DNA of 64,000 nt from Rickettsiella endosymbiont of Miltochrista miniata (GCF_964031245.1 NZ_OZ035017.1:1147402-1211401); one strand, 5' to 3'; positions 36,186 through 48,168 are shown, counted from the first letter of the stretch. Numbers and translations: made by a program. Notes: generated from the letters alone by a model not told the origin.

Positions 36186-37541
36186 CTAATAGGCACTGCC
36201 TGGCCCGCCAGACAAACCCTTCAAATTGGCCTTTTTAAGTAGCGATTCATATTGATGCGACATCAACAAAGATTGAACTTGGACCATAAAGTCCATAATG
36301 ACCACTACAATAATTAATAGGGAAGTGCCCCCAAAATAGAAAGGGACATGCCAAGTAAATATCATAAACTCAGGTAATAAGGCAACCAAAACCAGATATA
36401 TACAACCTATTAAAGTAAGCCTGGTCATCGTTGTATCAATATACCTCGCACTTTGCTCACCGGGTCTAATACCAGGAATAAATGCCCCTGACTTTTTTAA
36501 ATTGTCTGCGGTTTCTCTAGGATTAAAAACCAACGCCGTATAAAAAAAAGAAAAGAATATGATTGCGGCAGCAAATAACAAAATATATAAAGGTTGTCCC
36601 GGTGCTAACCAGAAACTAAGCTTCCCTAACCAACCCAAGCCTTTCACGTTAGCAAACCAATTGGCAAAGGTTCCGGGTAGTAACATGATGCTGGAGGCAA
36701 ATATGGGTGGAATAACTCCTGCCATATTGATCTTTAAAGGCAAATGACTGGTTTGCGCGCTATAAATTTTTCGACCCTGTTGGCGTTGCGGATAATTAAC
36801 GGTGATACGACGTTGTCCTCGCTCCATAAATACGACAAAAGCCGTTACCAAAACAATAACGGCCAAAATACAGAGTAAGGTAAGAAACTGTACCTGTCCC
36901 TGCCTAAATTGCTCCAAGGATTTAGCCATAGCCACTGGCAGTCCTGATACGATTCCTGAGAAAATTATCAAAGAAATACCATTACCGATACCATGCTCGG
37001 TAATCTGCTCTCCTAACCACATCAAAAACATGGTACCTGTCACCAAGGTAACCGTAGCTACAAAATAAAAGAAAAAACTTGGGTTTAGAACAACTTGATT
37101 AGCTACCAACCATTTTGCCATACCCACTGCTTGGATTAATGCCAATAGCGCAGTGCCATAACGTGTATATTGATTAAGTTTACGACGCCCTGCTTCACCC
37201 TCTTTCTTAAGCTCCTCCAATGCAGGCGTTACGGCTGTTAAAAGCTGCACGATAATTGAAACAGAAATATAAGGTAAAAGACCTAAAGCAAATACGGTAA
37301 ATCGGGAAAGCGCTCCCCCCGAAAACATATTGAATAAACCTAAAATGCTATTGCTTTGATGACTAAACAAATCTGCTAAGCGATGTGGATCTAAGCCTGG
37401 CACGGGTATATGGGCACCAATGCGATAAATAATCAACGCCAATAAAACAAATAGTAAACGTCTTTTAAGTTCACTAAACCCACTATTCGGGGCACGCGCT
37501 TTTGTAGAAGCTGCAGCTGCTAGATGGCTAATTTTGTCCAT
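36186..37541 (-). CDS. secY: Protein translocase subunit SecY
   Basis: 451 aa with ten membrane segments, the channel of the Sec translocon. Typical segments are [13 protein letters not shown] near the plug, [15 protein letters not shown], the [21 protein letters not shown] block and the cytosolic loop [21 protein letters not shown]. Encoded in the spc operon between rplO and rpmJ. Confidence 0.98.
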   Translation of the reverse strand: MDKISHLAAAASTKARAPNSGFSELKRRLLFVLLALIIYRIGAHIPVPGLDPHRLADLFSHQSNSILGLFNMFSGGALSRFTVFALGLLPYISVSIIVQLLTAVTPALEELKKEGEAGRRKLNQYTRYGTALLALIQAVGMAKWLVANQVVLNPSFFFYFVATVTLVTGTMFLMWLGEQITEHGIGNGISLIIFSGIVSGLPVAMAKSLEQFRQGQVQFLTLLCILAVIVLVTAFVVFMERGQRRITVNYPQRQQGRKIYSAQTSHLPLKINMAGVIPPIFASSIMLLPGTFANWFANVKGLGWLGKLSFWLAPGQPLYILLFAAAIIFFSFFYTALVFNPRETADNLKKSGAFIPGIRPGEQSARYIDTTMTRLTLIGCIYLVLVALLPEFMIFTWHVPFYFGGTSLLIIVVVIMDFMVQVQSLLMSHQYESLLKKANLKGLSGGPGSAY

Positions 37542-37545
37542 CTAT

Positions 37546-37980
37546 TTAAGCCTCAACACTGCCACCGGCTGCTTTAATTAAGGCTTCAGCTCCTTTAGTC
37601 AATTTTATACCTTTTACGGTCACTGACTTTTCAAGTGTACCTGTTGCTATGAATTTAACTTCTTTTGTCAGAGCAGGAATCAATCGACAATCTTTTAGTA
37701 CTTGTATATCAACGACCTCAGCCTTAATTTTATTTAAGACATCAATACGTAGCACTTGTAATGGTAATGATTTAAGTGAGGTAAATCCGAACTTAGGTAA
37801 ACGTCTTTGTAAGGGTGTTTGTCCACCTTCAAAACCTAGTTTATGAAAGCCGCCCGCACGTGCACGTTGGCCTTTATGACCTCGCCCACAAGTCTTTCCC
37901 AAACCAGAACCTATTCCTCTCCCTACGCGCTTTGCAGTAGGCTTTGAGCCTGGAGCCGGCTTCAATGTATTAAGATACAT
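37546..37980 (-). CDS. rplO: 50S ribosomal protein L15
   Basis: 144 aa. Starts MYLNTLKPAPGSKPTAKRVG and continues with the glycine/arginine-rich extension GIGSGLGKTCGRGHKGQRAR that reaches into 23S rRNA, then the C-terminal globular domain. The gene follows rpmD by 2 bp and precedes secY. Confidence 0.97.
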   Translation of the reverse strand: MYLNTLKPAPGSKPTAKRVGRGIGSGLGKTCGRGHKGQRARAGGFHKLGFEGGQTPLQRRLPKFGFTSLKSLPLQVLRIDVLNKIKAEVVDIQVLKDCRLIPALTKEVKFIATGTLEKSVTVKGIKLTKGAEALIKAAGGSVEA

Positions 37981-37982
37981 GG

Positions 37983-38168
37983 TTAAATTTCCTCTACTTT
38001 AAGTAAGTAAGATACTTGATCGATCATTCCACGCATAGGCAAATTATCTTTCACTTCAACGATCTGATTTAATCGCTTTAAGCCCAATGAAAGGACCGTC
38101 GCAGTATGGTGAGGCAAACGACCCGAGATACTACGTATGAGAGTCAAGCGCAATTTTTTTTCTGACAT
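37983..38168 (-). CDS. rpmD: 50S ribosomal protein L30
   Basis: 61 aa: KLRLTLIRSISGRLPHHTAT, GLKRLNQIVEVKDNLPMRGM and IDQVSYLLKVEE are the standard L30 blocks. Lies between rpsE and rplO with very short gaps. Confidence 0.96.
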   Translation of the reverse strand: MSEKKLRLTLIRSISGRLPHHTATVLSLGLKRLNQIVEVKDNLPMRGMIDQVSYLLKVEEI

Positions 38169-38182
38169 ATCTACTTACCTAA

Positions 38183-38686
38183 TTATTCGTAAATTTCTTT
38201 AATTGATTTTCCGCGTTTGTCCGCAATCATTTCAGGTGTAGACATACTCGACAACGCCTTTAAAGTGGCTCGCACGACATTGATTCGATTTGAGGACCCA
38301 ATAATCTTCGCTATGACATTTTTAATGCCCAACACTTCAAAAATTGCGCGCATAGGACCACCCGCAATAATACCTGTTCCTTCAACCGCAGGAAGTATAA
38401 TAACTTTAGTCGCCCCGTGACGACCGACCAACGGATGGTATAGCGTATGATTATTCAGTTCGATATAAAGCATGTCACGTCGCGCCTTTTCCAGCGCTTT
38501 TTGCATAGCAACAGACACTTCTCTTGCCGGACGTTTGCTAAAACCAATACGTCCTTTGCCATCGCCTACTACCACTCCGGCAGCAAAACTAAAAATACGT
38601 CCACCTTTGACGACTTTAGCGTGACGATTAACTGCTATTAGTTTTTCTTGCAAACCATCACTTTTTGTTGATTGATCAAAACTCAT
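38183..38686 (-). CDS. rpsE: 30S ribosomal protein S5
   Basis: 167 aa. The double-stranded RNA-binding start ([40 protein letters not shown]) and the C-terminal domain ([20 protein letters not shown]) are complete. S5 takes part in decoding fidelity and mRNA unwinding. Between rplR and rpmD in the spc operon. Confidence 0.97.
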   Translation of the reverse strand: MSFDQSTKSDGLQEKLIAVNRHAKVVKGGRIFSFAAGVVVGDGKGRIGFSKRPAREVSVAMQKALEKARRDMLYIELNNHTLYHPLVGRHGATKVIILPAVEGTGIIAGGPMRAIFEVLGIKNVIAKIIGSSNRINVVRATLKALSSMSTPEMIADKRGKSIKEIYE

Positions 38687-38704
38687 CGATGAATAACCTT
38701 TTAA

Positions 38705-39070
38705 TTAAAAGGGCAATCCGGCTTCCCGGGCTGCCTCTGCCAATGCCTTGATACAACCATGATACTTAAAACCTGAACGATCAAAAGCCACTTGATTAAT
38801 TCCAACGGCTAATGCTCTCTTTGCTATAAAATCACCAACCACTGTCGCTGACTTAATATTATTTCCAGTCGTAGTACCTAAGGTCTTGATTTCTTTATCT
38901 AGCGTAGAAGCGCTTGCCAATATCTTGTCTCCTCGATCAGAAGATACAATAATTTGCGCATAGATATGCTTAGAAGTACGTCCCACACACAGACGCGGAA
39001 CACCCAATTGACGTATCTTAGCGCGTGTTTTGGTTGCCCTGCGTTTTCGCTTTAACTTCTTGTCTAACAT
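38705..39070 (-). CDS. rplR: 50S ribosomal protein L18
   Basis: 121 aa. Basic N-terminus ([20 protein letters not shown]) followed by [20 protein letters not shown] and [26 protein letters not shown]18 binds 5S rRNA. Follows rplF by 13 bp. Confidence 0.97.
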   Translation of the reverse strand: MLDKKLKRKRRATKTRAKIRQLGVPRLCVGRTSKHIYAQIIVSSDRGDKILASASTLDKEIKTLGTTTGNNIKSATVVGDFIAKRALAVGINQVAFDRSGFKYHGCIKALAEAAREAGLPF

Positions 39071-39083
39071 GCCTACCTCATTG

Positions 39084-39614
39084 CTATTTTTTCTTTGTTT
39101 CTTTCAATTTAATGCGTTCATTTGCATAACGAACACCTTTACCTTTGTAAGATTCCGGTGGACGATACTGACGTATCTCTGCCGCAACCTGCCCAACTAA
39201 TTGCTTATTAAATCCCTGTATAACGATTTCAGTCGGTGTCGGTGTCGTGATCGTAATTCCATCCGGGATTTCATAATCTCTAGGGTGTGAAAATCCCAAT
39301 GTAAGGTTAATTTTTTTACCTTGCACATTAGCACGATAACCCACACCCACTAATTGCAGCACTTTCTTAAAGCCATCAACTACACCTGCAATCGCATTCG
39401 CAATATTGGCACGCGTTGTCCCAGCTAAAGCATCTGCCATAGTACTCTCATCTATAGGGCTAACCTGCAAAGATTTGTCTCTAATTTCAATGTTAACTTG
39501 ATCAGCCAACTTTAAATTCAATACACCTTTGCTGCCTTTAACAACTAATGTTTTTCCATCCAGCGTGACTTGCGCATCGCCGAAATTTATTGGATTTTTT
39601 GCAACTCTTGACAT
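39084..39614 (-). CDS. rplF: 50S ribosomal protein L6
   Basis: 176 aa with the two related L6 domains. [20 protein letters not shown] and the C-terminal [20 protein letters not shown] are diagnostic. Contacts 23S rRNA near the sarcin-ricin loop. Between rpsH and rplR. Confidence 0.97.
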   Translation of the reverse strand: MSRVAKNPINFGDAQVTLDGKTLVVKGSKGVLNLKLADQVNIEIRDKSLQVSPIDESTMADALAGTTRANIANAIAGVVDGFKKVLQLVGVGYRANVQGKKINLTLGFSHPRDYEIPDGITITTPTPTEIVIQGFNKQLVGQVAAEIRQYRPPESYKGKGVRYANERIKLKETKKK

Positions 39615-39634
39615 ACCAACCTTTATCTTAACGT

Positions 39635-40030
39635 TTATTCAACGATAGCAATAACTTCGCCGCCTTGACCTAAAGCTCGAGCCGCTCTATCTGTCATTAA
39701 CCCTTTTGGAGTAGAAATAATAGCGACTCCTAAACCTGCTACCACTTTGGGTAAGTCAGTCGCAGAACGATAAATTCGCAAACCAGGACGACTCACACGT
39801 TTTAATGAAGCGATAACGGGCTTATCCATATAATATTTTAAAAATATTGTCAGCGCGGATCTAAAACCCTTTTCTTCACATTGAAAATCAGTAATATAGC
39901 CTTCTTCTTTTAACAATTTAGCAATAGCTAATTTTATTTTTGATGAAGGCATCGATACCGTTGGCTTTTCAATAGCTTGGGCATTTTTTATTCGGCAGAG
40001 CATATCTGCGATAGGATCTTGCATACTCAT
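39635..40030 (-). CDS. rpsH: 30S ribosomal protein S8
   Basis: 131 aa. Starts [18 protein letters not shown] and ends with [22 protein letters not shown], both S8 signatures. S8 binds 16S helix 21 and, in E. coli, represses the spc operon at the rplE start region. Follows rpsN. Confidence 0.97.
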   Translation of the reverse strand: MSMQDPIADMLCRIKNAQAIEKPTVSMPSSKIKLAIAKLLKEEGYITDFQCEEKGFRSALTIFLKYYMDKPVIASLKRVSRPGLRIYRSATDLPKVVAGLGVAIISTPKGLMTDRAARALGQGGEVIAIVE

Positions 40031-40041
40031 ATTTTTTTACC

Positions 40042-40347
40042 TTACCAGCTTGATTTTACTAATCCTGGGAGCTCACCTTTCATAGCATAAAGCCGCAGCA
40101 TATTTCGAGACAATCCAAAGTGTCGATAAACACCTCGTGGTCGTCCTGTTAAACGACAACGGTTGCGTAATCGCACGGGAGAAGAATCACGTGGCAATAA
40201 TTGAATTTTCTGTTGCGCCAACCATTTATCTTCATCAGATGCGTTTAGACTATAAATAATTTCTTTTAACTCAGCACGTTTTACCGCATATTTTTTAACG
40301 ATAAGTTCGCGCTTTTTCTGGCGCATAATTACACTTTTCTTTGCCAT
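40042..40347 (-). CDS. rpsN: 30S ribosomal protein S14
   Basis: 101 aa, the long zinc-free form (no CxxC). The C-terminal block [23 protein letters not shown] is unmistakable (shown here in part); it ends LPGLVKSSW. Between rplE and rpsH. Confidence 0.97.
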   Translation of the reverse strand: MAKKSVIMRQKKRELIVKKYAVKRAELKEIIYSLNASDEDKWLAQQKIQLLPRDSSPVRLRNRCRLTGRPRGVYRHFGLSRNMLRLYAMKGELPGLVKSSW

Positions 40348-40352
40348 AAATA

Positions 40353-40895
40353 TTAATTCTCTTTAAACGGAAACTCAAATGCTGCTAATAAAGCCCGGCC
40401 TTCCCGATCAGTTTTTGCAGTGGTAGTAATCGTAATATCCATACCTCGTAACGCATCAATAGTATCGTATTTAATCTCAGGAAAAACGATTTGTTCACGT
40501 ATCCCTAAACTATAATTACCGCGACCATCAAAAGATCGAGGACTAAATCCACGGAAATCTCGAATCCGCGGTATTGCTACGCTGATTAATCGATCTAAAA
40601 ACTCGTACATACGATTTTTTCGCAGTGTTACTTTACAGCCAATAGGCCAGTCTTCACGGATTTTAAAACCCGCGTTAGATTTCTTAGCTTTAGTAATAAT
40701 TGGTTTTTGTGCAGCAATTAACGTCATATCTGACGCGGCTGCATCAATAACTTTCTTATTAGCGGCGGCTTCACCCACACCCATATTGAGTGTAATTTTA
40801 GTAATACGTGGAACTTCCATGACACTACCATAGGCAAATTCTTGCTTAAGTTGGGCCATAACCGTATTTAAATAATGTTCTTTTAACCTTACCAT
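40353..40895 (-). CDS. rplE: 50S ribosomal protein L5
   Basis: 180 aa from the ATG at 40895, behind an AGGTGAG ribosome site. Blocks: [54 protein letters not shown] and [21 protein letters not shown]5 binds 5S rRNA and P-site tRNA. Between rplX and rpsN. Confidence 0.97.
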   Translation of the reverse strand: MVRLKEHYLNTVMAQLKQEFAYGSVMEVPRITKITLNMGVGEAAANKKVIDAAASDMTLIAAQKPIITKAKKSNAGFKIREDWPIGCKVTLRKNRMYEFLDRLISVAIPRIRDFRGFSPRSFDGRGNYSLGIREQIVFPEIKYDTIDALRGMDITITTTAKTDREGRALLAAFEFPFKEN

Positions 40896-40912
40896 CAAAT
40901 CTCACCTAATTA

Positions 40913-41233
40913 TTAGATATCAACCAGTTCACCGTTGGATTTAAAGATGCGTACCATCCTTCCATCCTCCAGCTTTTTTATCCCCACTTTATCGCCTTTT
41001 TTCGATACTGGATTATACACAGCCAAATTCGTTAAATTAATTGCCGCTTCTTGCGTGACTATCCCCCCAGCAACATTTTTTTGCGGGTTAGGTTTTACGT
41101 GTTTTTTTATTAAGTTAATTCCTTCCACGCGCGCACGATTCTGAGCCACGTTAATGTTCAGTACCTTTCCTTGTTTACCTTTGTCTTTACCGGTTAAGGC
41201 GATGACGGTATCACCCTTTCTAATTTTACGCAT
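40913..41233 (-). CDS. rplX: 50S ribosomal protein L24
   Basis: 106 aa. Starts MRKIRKGDTVIALTGKDKGK, a KOW motif, then GINLIKKHVKPNPQKNVAGG. An early 50S assembly protein located near the exit tunnel. Between rplN and rplE. Confidence 0.97.
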   Translation of the reverse strand: MRKIRKGDTVIALTGKDKGKQGKVLNINVAQNRARVEGINLIKKHVKPNPQKNVAGGIVTQEAAINLTNLAVYNPVSKKGDKVGIKKLEDGRMVRIFKSNGELVDI

Positions 41234-41247
41234 GTTTTGGTCTACCT

Positions 41248-41616
41248 TTATAATACTTCAGATGCTAATGAGATAATTTTCATAAAGCGTTCGGTACGTA
41301 ATTCTCTAGGAACAGGACCAAATACACGCGTGCCTAATGGTTGTAATTGTGCAGTCAACAAAATAACTGCATTGCTATCAAAACGTATCACGCTACCATC
41401 GTTTCTACGTACTCTTTTTTTAGTACGAATAACAACGGCGTGACAAACCTCGCCTTTTTTAACTTTACCGCGCGGCACAGCCTCTTTAACACTGACTCTA
41501 ATAACATCGCCGACTCCGGCATAGCGCCTTTTTGATCCGCCTAATACCTTAATACACATCACTCTACGGGCGCCGCTATTATCTGCCACAGCTAATTCTG
41601 TTTGCATTTGTATCAT
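41248..41616 (-). CDS. rplN: 50S ribosomal protein L14
   Basis: 122 aa. Starts [20 protein letters not shown] and ends [20 protein letters not shown], the standard L14. It forms an intersubunit bridge. First gene of the spc section, following rpsQ. Confidence 0.97.
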   Translation of the reverse strand: MIQMQTELAVADNSGARRVMCIKVLGGSKRRYAGVGDVIRVSVKEAVPRGKVKKGEVCHAVVIRTKKRVRRNDGSVIRFDSNAVILLTAQLQPLGTRVFGPVPRELRTERFMKIISLASEVL

Positions 41617-41628
41617 AAATAACTTCCC

Positions 41629-41922
41629 CTATCCCGCCGTTTCTTCAGGAACGGGTTGCTGATTTATCGATTTTACTACCACTTGCACGAGCGACCAGGC
41701 TTTACGTTTTGAAATTGGACGTCCTTCCTGAATAATAACAGTATCTCCTTCTTGACACTGATTTTCAGGATCATGCGCAAGAATTTTACTGCTACGTTTC
41801 AAGTATTTTCCATACTTAGGATGTTTCACTTTACGTTCTATGGAAACATTGATGGTTTTATCCATCTTATTACTGATAACTCGTCCCGTTAAGGTCCGCT
41901 TTACTTTACTAGCTTGGCTCAT
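41629..41922 (-). CDS. rpsQ: 30S ribosomal protein S17
   Basis: 97 aa. [20 protein letters not shown] and [20 protein letters not shown] are S17 blocks, followed by [18 protein letters not shown]. The C-terminus is longer than in E. coli (84 aa). Its start overlaps the rpmC stop by 4 bp. Confidence 0.97.
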   Translation of the reverse strand: MSQASKVKRTLTGRVISNKMDKTINVSIERKVKHPKYGKYLKRSSKILAHDPENQCQEGDTVIIQEGRPISKRKAWSLVQVVVKSINQQPVPEETAG

Positions 41923-42125
41923 ACTTTCTGGCCTATATTTTCGTGTAAAATAGTTAATGATGTTGCTAACAACCGCCTAACTGCTTTCAATCTATGTGTC
42001 GCAGTCAATTGATGTGTCGCATGTTGTGCTTCTAATTTAAACTTTTCCTGTCCTAACTTAAAGCTTTCTTCCCTAAGCGATTCTATTGATAATTTTCGTA
42101 ATTCAGCTTTCTCTTTTTTATTCAT
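41919..42125 (-). CDS. rpmC: 50S ribosomal protein L29
   Basis: 68-aa helical hairpin protein: [20 protein letters not shown], then [20 protein letters not shown]. Located at the exit tunnel and part of the SRP/trigger-factor docking site. Coupled to rplP and rpsQ by overlapping start and stop codons. Confidence 0.95.
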   Translation of the reverse strand: MNKKEKAELRKLSIESLREESFKLGQEKFKLEAQHATHQLTATHRLKAVRRLLATSLTILHENIGQKV

Positions 42126-42538
42126 TAAAGTACCGTCCGCGTTACAAAGTTAGTCGTCATAGGCAATTTTGCTGCTGCCAATTTTAAAGCCACTTTAGCT
42201 GTTTCAGCAGAGATGCCTTCCATTTCAAATAAAACACGCCCTGGCTGTATGACTGCTACCCAATATTCAACGCTGCCCTTACCTTTACCTTGACGTACTT
42301 CTAAAGGTTTTTTAGTAATCGGTTTGTCAGGAAATATCCTAATCCAAACTTTCCCACCTCGTTTTATGTGTCGCGTTAAGGCACGGCGCGCTGCTTCAAT
42401 TTGCCTCGAAGTAATAAAGCCTGCAGCGGTTGCTTTCAAGCCGTATTGTCCAAAACTAACTTCTGTACCTCGTGTAGCAATACCGCGATTACGCCCTTTA
42501 AACTGCTTACGATATTTTGTTCGCTTGGGTTGCAACAT
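42125..42538 (-). CDS. rplP: 50S ribosomal protein L16
   Basis: 137 aa. Starts [20 protein letters not shown]; other blocks are [20 protein letters not shown] and [16 protein letters not shown]. The PRMARG-like region reads [15 protein letters not shown]. Positions tRNA at the A site. Between rpsC and rpmC. Confidence 0.97.
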   Translation of the reverse strand: MLQPKRTKYRKQFKGRNRGIATRGTEVSFGQYGLKATAAGFITSRQIEAARRALTRHIKRGGKVWIRIFPDKPITKKPLEVRQGKGKGSVEYWVAVIQPGRVLFEMEGISAETAKVALKLAAAKLPMTTNFVTRTVL

Positions 42539-42574
42539 AATCTTTTCCCAAATTACCTATTCTTCACTATTATT

Positions 42575-43348
42575 TTAACGCGTAGCTTCATCGACAATTT
42601 CTTTATTCACAGCATGTTTAGGCGCGGATTGACGTCTGCGACTATAATGCTTTTGATTTCGATCATCAAGGAATTGTGTCTTAGCTTCTGTAGTTTCTAA
42701 ATTCGAAATTTTTGAGCGATCAAAAACTTCACCCTTATAAATCCAAACCTTTACACCTAATTTTCCATAGGTTGTTTGCGCTTCCGCTAAACTGTAATCG
42801 ATATCCGCTCGGAAAGTATGCAATGGAACACTTCCTTCTTGATAGCGTTCGCTACGTGCAATTTCAGCCCCACCTAAACGTCCGGACACATTAATTTTAA
42901 TTCCAAGTGCACCCAAACGTAACGCGGTTTGCACAGCACGTTTCATCGCTCGACGAAACATAACTCGACGCTCTAATTGCTGCGCAATATTTTCTGCCAC
43001 TAATTTTGCATCCAATTCAGGTTTCTTTACTTCCACTACGGAAAGTCGAACTGGCACCAGCATAATTTTTTCTAATTGTTCTCTTAAACGATCGATATAT
43101 TCCCCTTTTTTACCTATCACTATGCCTGGTTTTGCAACAGCTATGGTTATTTTTGATTTTCTAGCCGCTCGCTCTATTTGTATAGAAGAAACTCCCGCTT
43201 GCAATAGCGCCTTTTCTATCTGCTTACGAGCACATAAATCGCTGTAAAGATTATCCGCATACTCACGCGACTTTTTTGCATACCATCTTGCTGTCGATGT
43301 TCGGGTAATACCTAAACGTATTCCAACAGGATTTACCTTATGGCCCAT
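42575..43348 (-). CDS. rpsC: 30S ribosomal protein S3
   Basis: 257 aa, longer than the usual about 233 because of a basic C-terminal tail ([20 protein letters not shown]). Start [18 protein letters not shown] domain [21 protein letters not shown]-terminal domain [20 protein letters not shown] and [15 protein letters not shown]. Lines the mRNA entry tunnel with helicase activity. Between rplV and rplP. Confidence 0.97.
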   Translation of the reverse strand: MGHKVNPVGIRLGITRTSTARWYAKKSREYADNLYSDLCARKQIEKALLQAGVSSIQIERAARKSKITIAVAKPGIVIGKKGEYIDRLREQLEKIMLVPVRLSVVEVKKPELDAKLVAENIAQQLERRVMFRRAMKRAVQTALRLGALGIKINVSGRLGGAEIARSERYQEGSVPLHTFRADIDYSLAEAQTTYGKLGVKVWIYKGEVFDRSKISNLETTEAKTQFLDDRNQKHYSRRRQSAPKHAVNKEIVDEATR

Positions 43349-43350
43349 AA

Positions 43351-43698
43351 TTAGTTTTTCTCCCCATTAACATCTGACACTTTCACTGTAATGTGACAAG
43401 TTGGTTTTAATATGCGATTACTTCGACCTTTAGCTCTGGCGTGCATACGTTTTAAAGTAGGGCCTTGGTCAACAAAAATAGTCGAAACTTTCAGTGTATC
43501 GATATCCGCTCCAGCATTATGTTCTGCATTAGCAACGGCTGATTCCAAAACTTTTTTTATAGCCTTAGCATTTTTTTTGACACTAATGGTCAAAACTTGC
43601 AGTGCTTTCTCCACGGTCAGACCGCGTACCTGATCCGCTACTAATCGACACTTTTGCGGTGACAACCGTGCGTATTTTAAACGTGCAGCAACTTCCAC
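43351..43698 (-). CDS. rplV: 50S ribosomal protein L22
   Basis: 115 aa. Starts [20 protein letters not shown]; includes [20 protein letters not shown] and the tunnel loop [20 protein letters not shown]. Its beta hairpin lines the exit tunnel (macrolide site). Follows rpsS and abuts rpsC. Confidence 0.97.
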   Translation of the reverse strand: MEVAARLKYARLSPQKCRLVADQVRGLTVEKALQVLTISVKKNAKAIKKVLESAVANAEHNAGADIDTLKVSTIFVDQGPTLKRMHARAKGRSNRILKPTCHITVKVSDVNGEKN

Positions 43699-43715
43699 TT
43701 TCTATACCTCATTAA

Positions 43716-44009
43716 CTATTTTTTTTCATCTGCGCCTTTGGCTTTCTTATCAGCTGCCCTATGGCTACGAAAAGTTCGCGTAATAGAAAACTCTCCTAAT
43801 TTGTGGCCTATCATATTTTCTGTAATATAGACAGGAACAAAATCACGACCATTATGAATCGCTATCGTCAAACCTATCATTTCAGGCAAAATCATAGAGC
43901 TACGTGACCATGTTTTAATAGGTCGCTTAACACTAGCCGCTTGTGCGGCCTGTACCTTTTTCGTTAAATGTCCCTGTATATATGGACCTTTTTTTACTGA
44001 GCGTGGCAC
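43716..44009 (-). CDS. rpsS: 30S ribosomal protein S19
   Basis: 97 aa. [58 protein letters not shown] and [17 protein letters not shown] identify S19, which pairs with S13 in the 30S head. Between rplB and rplV. Confidence 0.97.
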   Translation of the reverse strand: MPRSVKKGPYIQGHLTKKVQAAQAASVKRPIKTWSRSSMILPEMIGLTIAIHNGRDFVPVYITENMIGHKLGEFSITRTFRSHRAADKKAKGADEKK

Positions 44010-44031
44010 TAGATCACCTCATCAAATTAAA

Positions 44032-44859
44032 TTATTTCTTTTTACGCCGTTGCACAATCATTTTGGCATTACGTTTATTTCGGCGAGTTTTATATCCCTT
44101 GGTTGGAAGACCCCAAGGACTGACAGGATGTCGTCCACCTGACGTTTTACCTTCACCACCACCATGCGGATGGTCGACTGGGTTCATCGCCACACCTCTA
44201 ACAGTAGGCCGAATTCCACGCCAACGAGATGCCCCTGCTTTCCCTAAAGAACGCAGATTATGATCATTATTACTGACAACACCTATGCTTGCTTTACATT
44301 CGACAGGGACTTTTCTTAGCTCTCCCGATCGCAGCCGTATAGTAGCATAATCTCCCTCACGCGCAATGAGCTGTACATATGCGCCAGCACTACGTGCCAA
44401 CTGAGCGCCTTTACCAGGCTTCAGTTCGATCGCATGTAATACCGTCCCAACAGGGATATTGCGTAAAGGCAATGAGTTACCCGGCCTTATCAAGGCTTCC
44501 GACCCTGCTGTTACTTGCATACCCACTTTAAGGTCATTCGGAGCCAAAATATAACGCCGTTCACCATCCGGATACAGTATTAAAGCGATGTGTGCGGTAC
44601 GATTTGGGTCGTATTCTATTCTTTCAGCACGGCCCGCTATTCCTTCTTTATCTCGCTTAAAGTCGATCAATCGATATTGCTGTTTATGACCACCACCTTG
44701 GTGACGAGTCGTAATCCTTCCTTGATTATTGCGTCCACCCTTTTTAGGTTTTGGAGCCAATAAACTACTATGTGGTTTACCTTTATGTAGACCTACTTTG
44801 GAGATCTCAACGACAAAGCGACGGCCTGGTGAGGTAGGATTTGCTTTTTTACTAGGCAT
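44032..44859 (-). CDS. rplB: 50S ribosomal protein L2
   Basis: 275 aa. Contains [20 protein letters not shown], the central RNA-binding core with [17 protein letters not shown] residues, and the C-terminal [15 protein letters not shown] including the His important for peptidyl transfer support, then [18 protein letters not shown]. Between rplW and rpsS. Confidence 0.98.
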   Translation of the reverse strand: MPSKKANPTSPGRRFVVEISKVGLHKGKPHSSLLAPKPKKGGRNNQGRITTRHQGGGHKQQYRLIDFKRDKEGIAGRAERIEYDPNRTAHIALILYPDGERRYILAPNDLKVGMQVTAGSEALIRPGNSLPLRNIPVGTVLHAIELKPGKGAQLARSAGAYVQLIAREGDYATIRLRSGELRKVPVECKASIGVVSNNDHNLRSLGKAGASRWRGIRPTVRGVAMNPVDHPHGGGEGKTSGGRHPVSPWGLPTKGYKTRRNKRNAKMIVQRRKKK

Positions 44860-44874
44860 AAAACTTATTTCTCT

Positions 44875-45189
44875 CTATTTTGTTCCGGTAAAATCAATGT
44901 CGTAACCATCTTTTAAGCTTACATAAGCTTTTTTCCAACCTTTTAACTGACCTTCAACTTGTTTAAAGCGTCGACCTTTAGCTTTTACATTCAAAAGTTG
45001 CACGGCATTTACTTTCACATTAAACAGAGATTCTACTGCTTGTTTGATTTCTGACTTATTTGCATTCTTTAATACTTTAAAAACAAACTGTCGATGCTTA
45101 TCGGCTAACATCGTAGATTTTTCTGATAAATGCGGCCGTTGAATAATCTTAAACCGGCGCAACTGCTGAGTTAGGGCAATATTCATCAT
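44875..45189 (-). CDS. rplW: 50S ribosomal protein L23
   Basis: 104 aa. [20 protein letters not shown] and [20 protein letters not shown] are L23 blocks; the protein lies at the tunnel exit where trigger factor and SRP dock. ATGATG at 45189 overlaps the rplD stop, so the exact start may be either ATG. Confidence 0.97.
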   Translation of the reverse strand: MMNIALTQQLRRFKIIQRPHLSEKSTMLADKHRQFVFKVLKNANKSEIKQAVESLFNVKVNAVQLLNVKAKGRRFKQVEGQLKGWKKAYVSLKDGYDIDFTGTK

Positions 45190-45803
45190 GCTAAGAGTTC
45201 CTCAATTTGTTTTAAAGCAGGCGCTGTAATTAATATTTTTTCATAATTAATTAAGTTAACAGGATTGATAGCTTCCACGTCAGTTAACTCTACTTTATGT
45301 AAATTTCTTGCCGCTAAATAAATATTTTCATTAACTTCTTCAAGAACAACAAGGACCTTGTGATCAATATTCAGTTCTTGAAGCTTAGCCACGAAATCAC
45401 GTGTCTTGGCTTTCTCAAGATCAAACGATTCCAAAACTACAAATCGTCCTTGTCGTAATAATTCTGAACAAATGGATCGCATCGCTGCGCGATACATTTT
45501 CTTATTTACCTTTTGCGAAAAATCTTGCGTACTTGATGCAAAAGTAACTCCACCACTACGCCACAGCGGACTACGGATAGTACCTGCTCTTGCACGACCC
45601 ATACCTTTTTGTTTCCAAGGCTTCTTTCCACCACCGCTCACCGCAGAACGATTTTTTTGGGCGCGCGTACCTTGCCGTCCTCCTGCTAAATAAGCAGTGA
45701 CAACTTGATGAACTAAAGGCTCATTAAAACGACAACCAAAGACAGTTTCTGACAACTGCAGTTCTTGATTCGAGCCATTCTTTGTTACTAAAGCCACTTG
45801 CAT
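45186..45803 (-). CDS. rplD: 50S ribosomal protein L4
   Basis: 205 aa. The extended loop [20 protein letters not shown] ([14 protein letters not shown] follows) reaches the exit tunnel. The C-terminus has [20 protein letters not shown]. In E. coli L4 also represses the S10 operon through the rpsJ leader. Between rplC and rplW. Confidence 0.97.
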   Translation of the reverse strand: MQVALVTKNGSNQELQLSETVFGCRFNEPLVHQVVTAYLAGGRQGTRAQKNRSAVSGGGKKPWKQKGMGRARAGTIRSPLWRSGGVTFASSTQDFSQKVNKKMYRAAMRSICSELLRQGRFVVLESFDLEKAKTRDFVAKLQELNIDHKVLVVLEEVNENIYLAARNLHKVELTDVEAINPVNLINYEKILITAPALKQIEELLA

Positions 45804-45858
45804 AACACCATTCCAAAAATTTATATCTCAATATTTCTATTTAATCTCTACCAAGGGA

Positions 45859-46530
45859 TCAACCTTTGTTTCGTTTATTCTTTTTTCTTACTGCGGGTTT
45901 TATAATAAGGTGTCCGCCTGGCGCTCCTGGCACCGCTCCTTTTATATGCAGCAAATGCCGTTCAGGATCGACCTTGACTACTTCTAACGACTGAATAGTG
46001 CAACGGTGATTCCCTAACTGTCCGCACATTTTTTTCCCTTTAAATACCCGGCCCGGCGATTGGCGCTGACCAATAGAACCTGGAGCACGATGCGAAAGCG
46101 AATTACCATGGGTTGCATCTTGAGTAGCGAAATGATGTCTCTTAATAACACCTGCAAATCCTTTACCTTTATTAGTTCCCGTTACGTCTACCCATGTACC
46201 CAATTTAAATAACTCGCCAACAGTAATTTCTTTTCCTAATGACAAATCTTTAACAAATTCACTATCTTCGTCACTTAATTGAAACTCCCAAAGACCCTTT
46301 CCAGGCTCAACATTGGCCTTAGCAAAATGACCTGCTTCCGCTTTATTTAGCCGTGAAGAAGATTTTTTATCTGTAGTTACTTGAACAGATTCATAACCAT
46401 CGTGTTCTTTAGTTTTAATTTGAACCACACGATTAGGTAGTATTTCAACGAGCGTGACAGGTATTGCCGCACCATTCTCAGCATATATCTGTGTCATACC
46501 ACATTTTCGACCTATTAAACCCATTGTCAT
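45859..46530 (-). CDS. rplC: 50S ribosomal protein L3
   Basis: 223 aa. Starts [17 protein letters not shown], with [20 protein letters not shown] and [20 protein letters not shown]. The glutamine of the GQRQSPG loop is the target of PrmB, which is encoded at 31128-32072. Two ATGs are available at the start (residues 1 and 3). Follows rpsJ. Confidence 0.97.
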   Translation of the reverse strand: MTMGLIGRKCGMTQIYAENGAAIPVTLVEILPNRVVQIKTKEHDGYESVQVTTDKKSSSRLNKAEAGHFAKANVEPGKGLWEFQLSDEDSEFVKDLSLGKEITVGELFKLGTWVDVTGTNKGKGFAGVIKRHHFATQDATHGNSLSHRAPGSIGQRQSPGRVFKGKKMCGQLGNHRCTIQSLEVVKVDPERHLLHIKGAVPGAPGGHLIIKPAVRKKNKRNKG

Positions 46531-46568
46531 AACAAAACACCTTCACTGAATTAGTATTTTTAAGGAAA

Positions 46569-46922
46569 TTACTTATCTTTCTTATCACTCTTATCTTTTT
46601 TGTCGCTCATGGTTTTCACCTGGATGTCGACATTAGACGGTAAAGCCTCAAGATATCTAATCGCATCGACTGTTTTATCAGTTGACGCATAAACATCTAT
46701 TATGCGTTTATGCGTACGTATTTCATATTGGTCTCGAGCATCTTTATCGACATGTGGTGAAGTGTTAACCGTCAACTTTTTTTTGTGTGTCGGCAAAGGA
46801 AGCGGAGAGATAATAGCTCCGGTTCGTTTTAATGAATTCACAATCTCTTTCGTTGTCGCATCGATTAATCGATGATCAAACGCAAGTAGCACTATACGCA
46901 AATCTGGGACTTTTAAAGACAT
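46569..46922 (-). CDS. rpsJ: 30S ribosomal protein S10 with lysine/aspartate tail
   Basis: 117 aa against 103 usual. The S10 body is normal ([60 protein letters not shown]). A short charged repeat [11 protein letters not shown] is added at the C-terminus. S10 also pairs with NusB in antitermination. It begins the S10 section 20 bp after tuf, with no leader long enough for an L4-type control hairpin. Confidence 0.96.
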   Translation of the reverse strand: MSLKVPDLRIVLLAFDHRLIDATTKEIVNSLKRTGAIISPLPLPTHKKKLTVNTSPHVDKDARDQYEIRTHKRIIDVYASTDKTVDAIRYLEALPSNVDIQVKTMSDKKDKSDKKDK

Positions 46923-46941
46923 AATTATTTCCTACTGACCA

Positions 46942-48144
46942 TTAGGCCTTTTTACCTTTTTTAACAAGATTAGAAACAACACCAGACCCTACGGTTTTAC
47001 CACCTTCACGAATTGCGAAACGTAAACCTTTTTCCATAGCAACACCATATTCATTCATCAGTGTCACTGTAATTTTAACGTTGTCACCCGGCATTACCAT
47101 TTCCGAACCTTCAGGAAGCTTAATCGTTCCAGTTACATCGGTCGTTCGAAAATAAAATTGTGGTTTATAGTTATTCATGAATGCCGTATGACGGCCGCCT
47201 TCTTCCTTAGTCAATACATAAATTTCCGCTTCAAATTCTACCCAAGCTTCTACTGTACCTGGCTTAGCTAATACTTGACCGCGTTCCACATCTTCACGCT
47301 TTAATCCTCTGATTAACGCACCAATGTTATCGCCTGCTTCACCTTGATCTAGCAACTTACGGAACATTTCCACGCCCGTCACAGCGGTATCTTGTACTGC
47401 TCTTAAACCTACCACTTGTACAGCATCACCTACTTTAACAATTCCACGTTCTACACGGCCGGTTACTACCGTTCCACGACCTGAAATCGTAAACACATCT
47501 TCGATGGGCATTAAGAAAGGCTTATCGGTATCACGTACGGGTTCTGGGAAATAATCATCCATCGCCTTAACTAGCGCAATAACACCACCACCTTCGCAAT
47601 CACCTTCTAGTGCTTTCTTAGCCGATCCACGAATAATTGGAATATCATCGCCTGGAAATTCATATTTAGAAAGTAATTCTCTGATTTCCATTTCCACTAA
47701 GTCTAATAACTCGGCGTCATCTACCATGTCACATTTATTCATGAATACAACAATGTTAGGCACACCGACTTGTCGCGCTAATAAGATGTGTTCACGTGTT
47801 TGTGGCATAGGACCGTCTGCCGCACTAACCACCAAAATAGCACCGTCCATTTGTGCAGCACCGGTAATCATGTTTTTGACATAATCGGCGTGACCTGGAC
47901 AGTCAACGTGTGCATAGTGACGTTTTTCACTTTCATACTCTACGTGTGAAGTCGAAATAGTAATACCACGCGCCTTTTCTTCTGGGGCTTTATCGATCTT
48001 ATCAAACGCAATCGCTTCGCCACCAAATTTGTCTGCCATACATTTGGTAATGGCTGCGGTCAATGTTGTCTTACCATGATCAACGTGGCCTATCGTTCCC
48101 ACATTTAAGTGGGGCTTATTTCGTACAAATTTTCCAGTGGCCAT
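46942..48144 (-). CDS. tuf: Elongation factor Tu
   Basis: 400 aa. GTPase delivering aminoacyl-tRNA. G motifs [27 protein letters not shown] and the switch-I region [12 protein letters not shown] are intact; domains II and III follow ([28 protein letters not shown]). Only this tuf copy is in the window, between fusA and rpsJ; the second copy usual near tRNAs before secE would be off the right end. Confidence 0.98.
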   Translation of the reverse strand: MATGKFVRNKPHLNVGTIGHVDHGKTTLTAAITKCMADKFGGEAIAFDKIDKAPEEKARGITISTSHVEYESEKRHYAHVDCPGHADYVKNMITGAAQMDGAILVVSAADGPMPQTREHILLARQVGVPNIVVFMNKCDMVDDAELLDLVEMEIRELLSKYEFPGDDIPIIRGSAKKALEGDCEGGGVIALVKAMDDYFPEPVRDTDKPFLMPIEDVFTISGRGTVVTGRVERGIVKVGDAVQVVGLRAVQDTAVTGVEMFRKLLDQGEAGDNIGALIRGLKREDVERGQVLAKPGTVEAWVEFEAEIYVLTKEEGGRHTAFMNNYKPQFYFRTTDVTGTIKLPEGSEMVMPGDNVKITVTLMNEYGVAMEKGLRFAIREGGKTVGSGVVSNLVKKGKKA

Positions 48145-48168
48145 AATTTTTACCTCAATAACTATTAA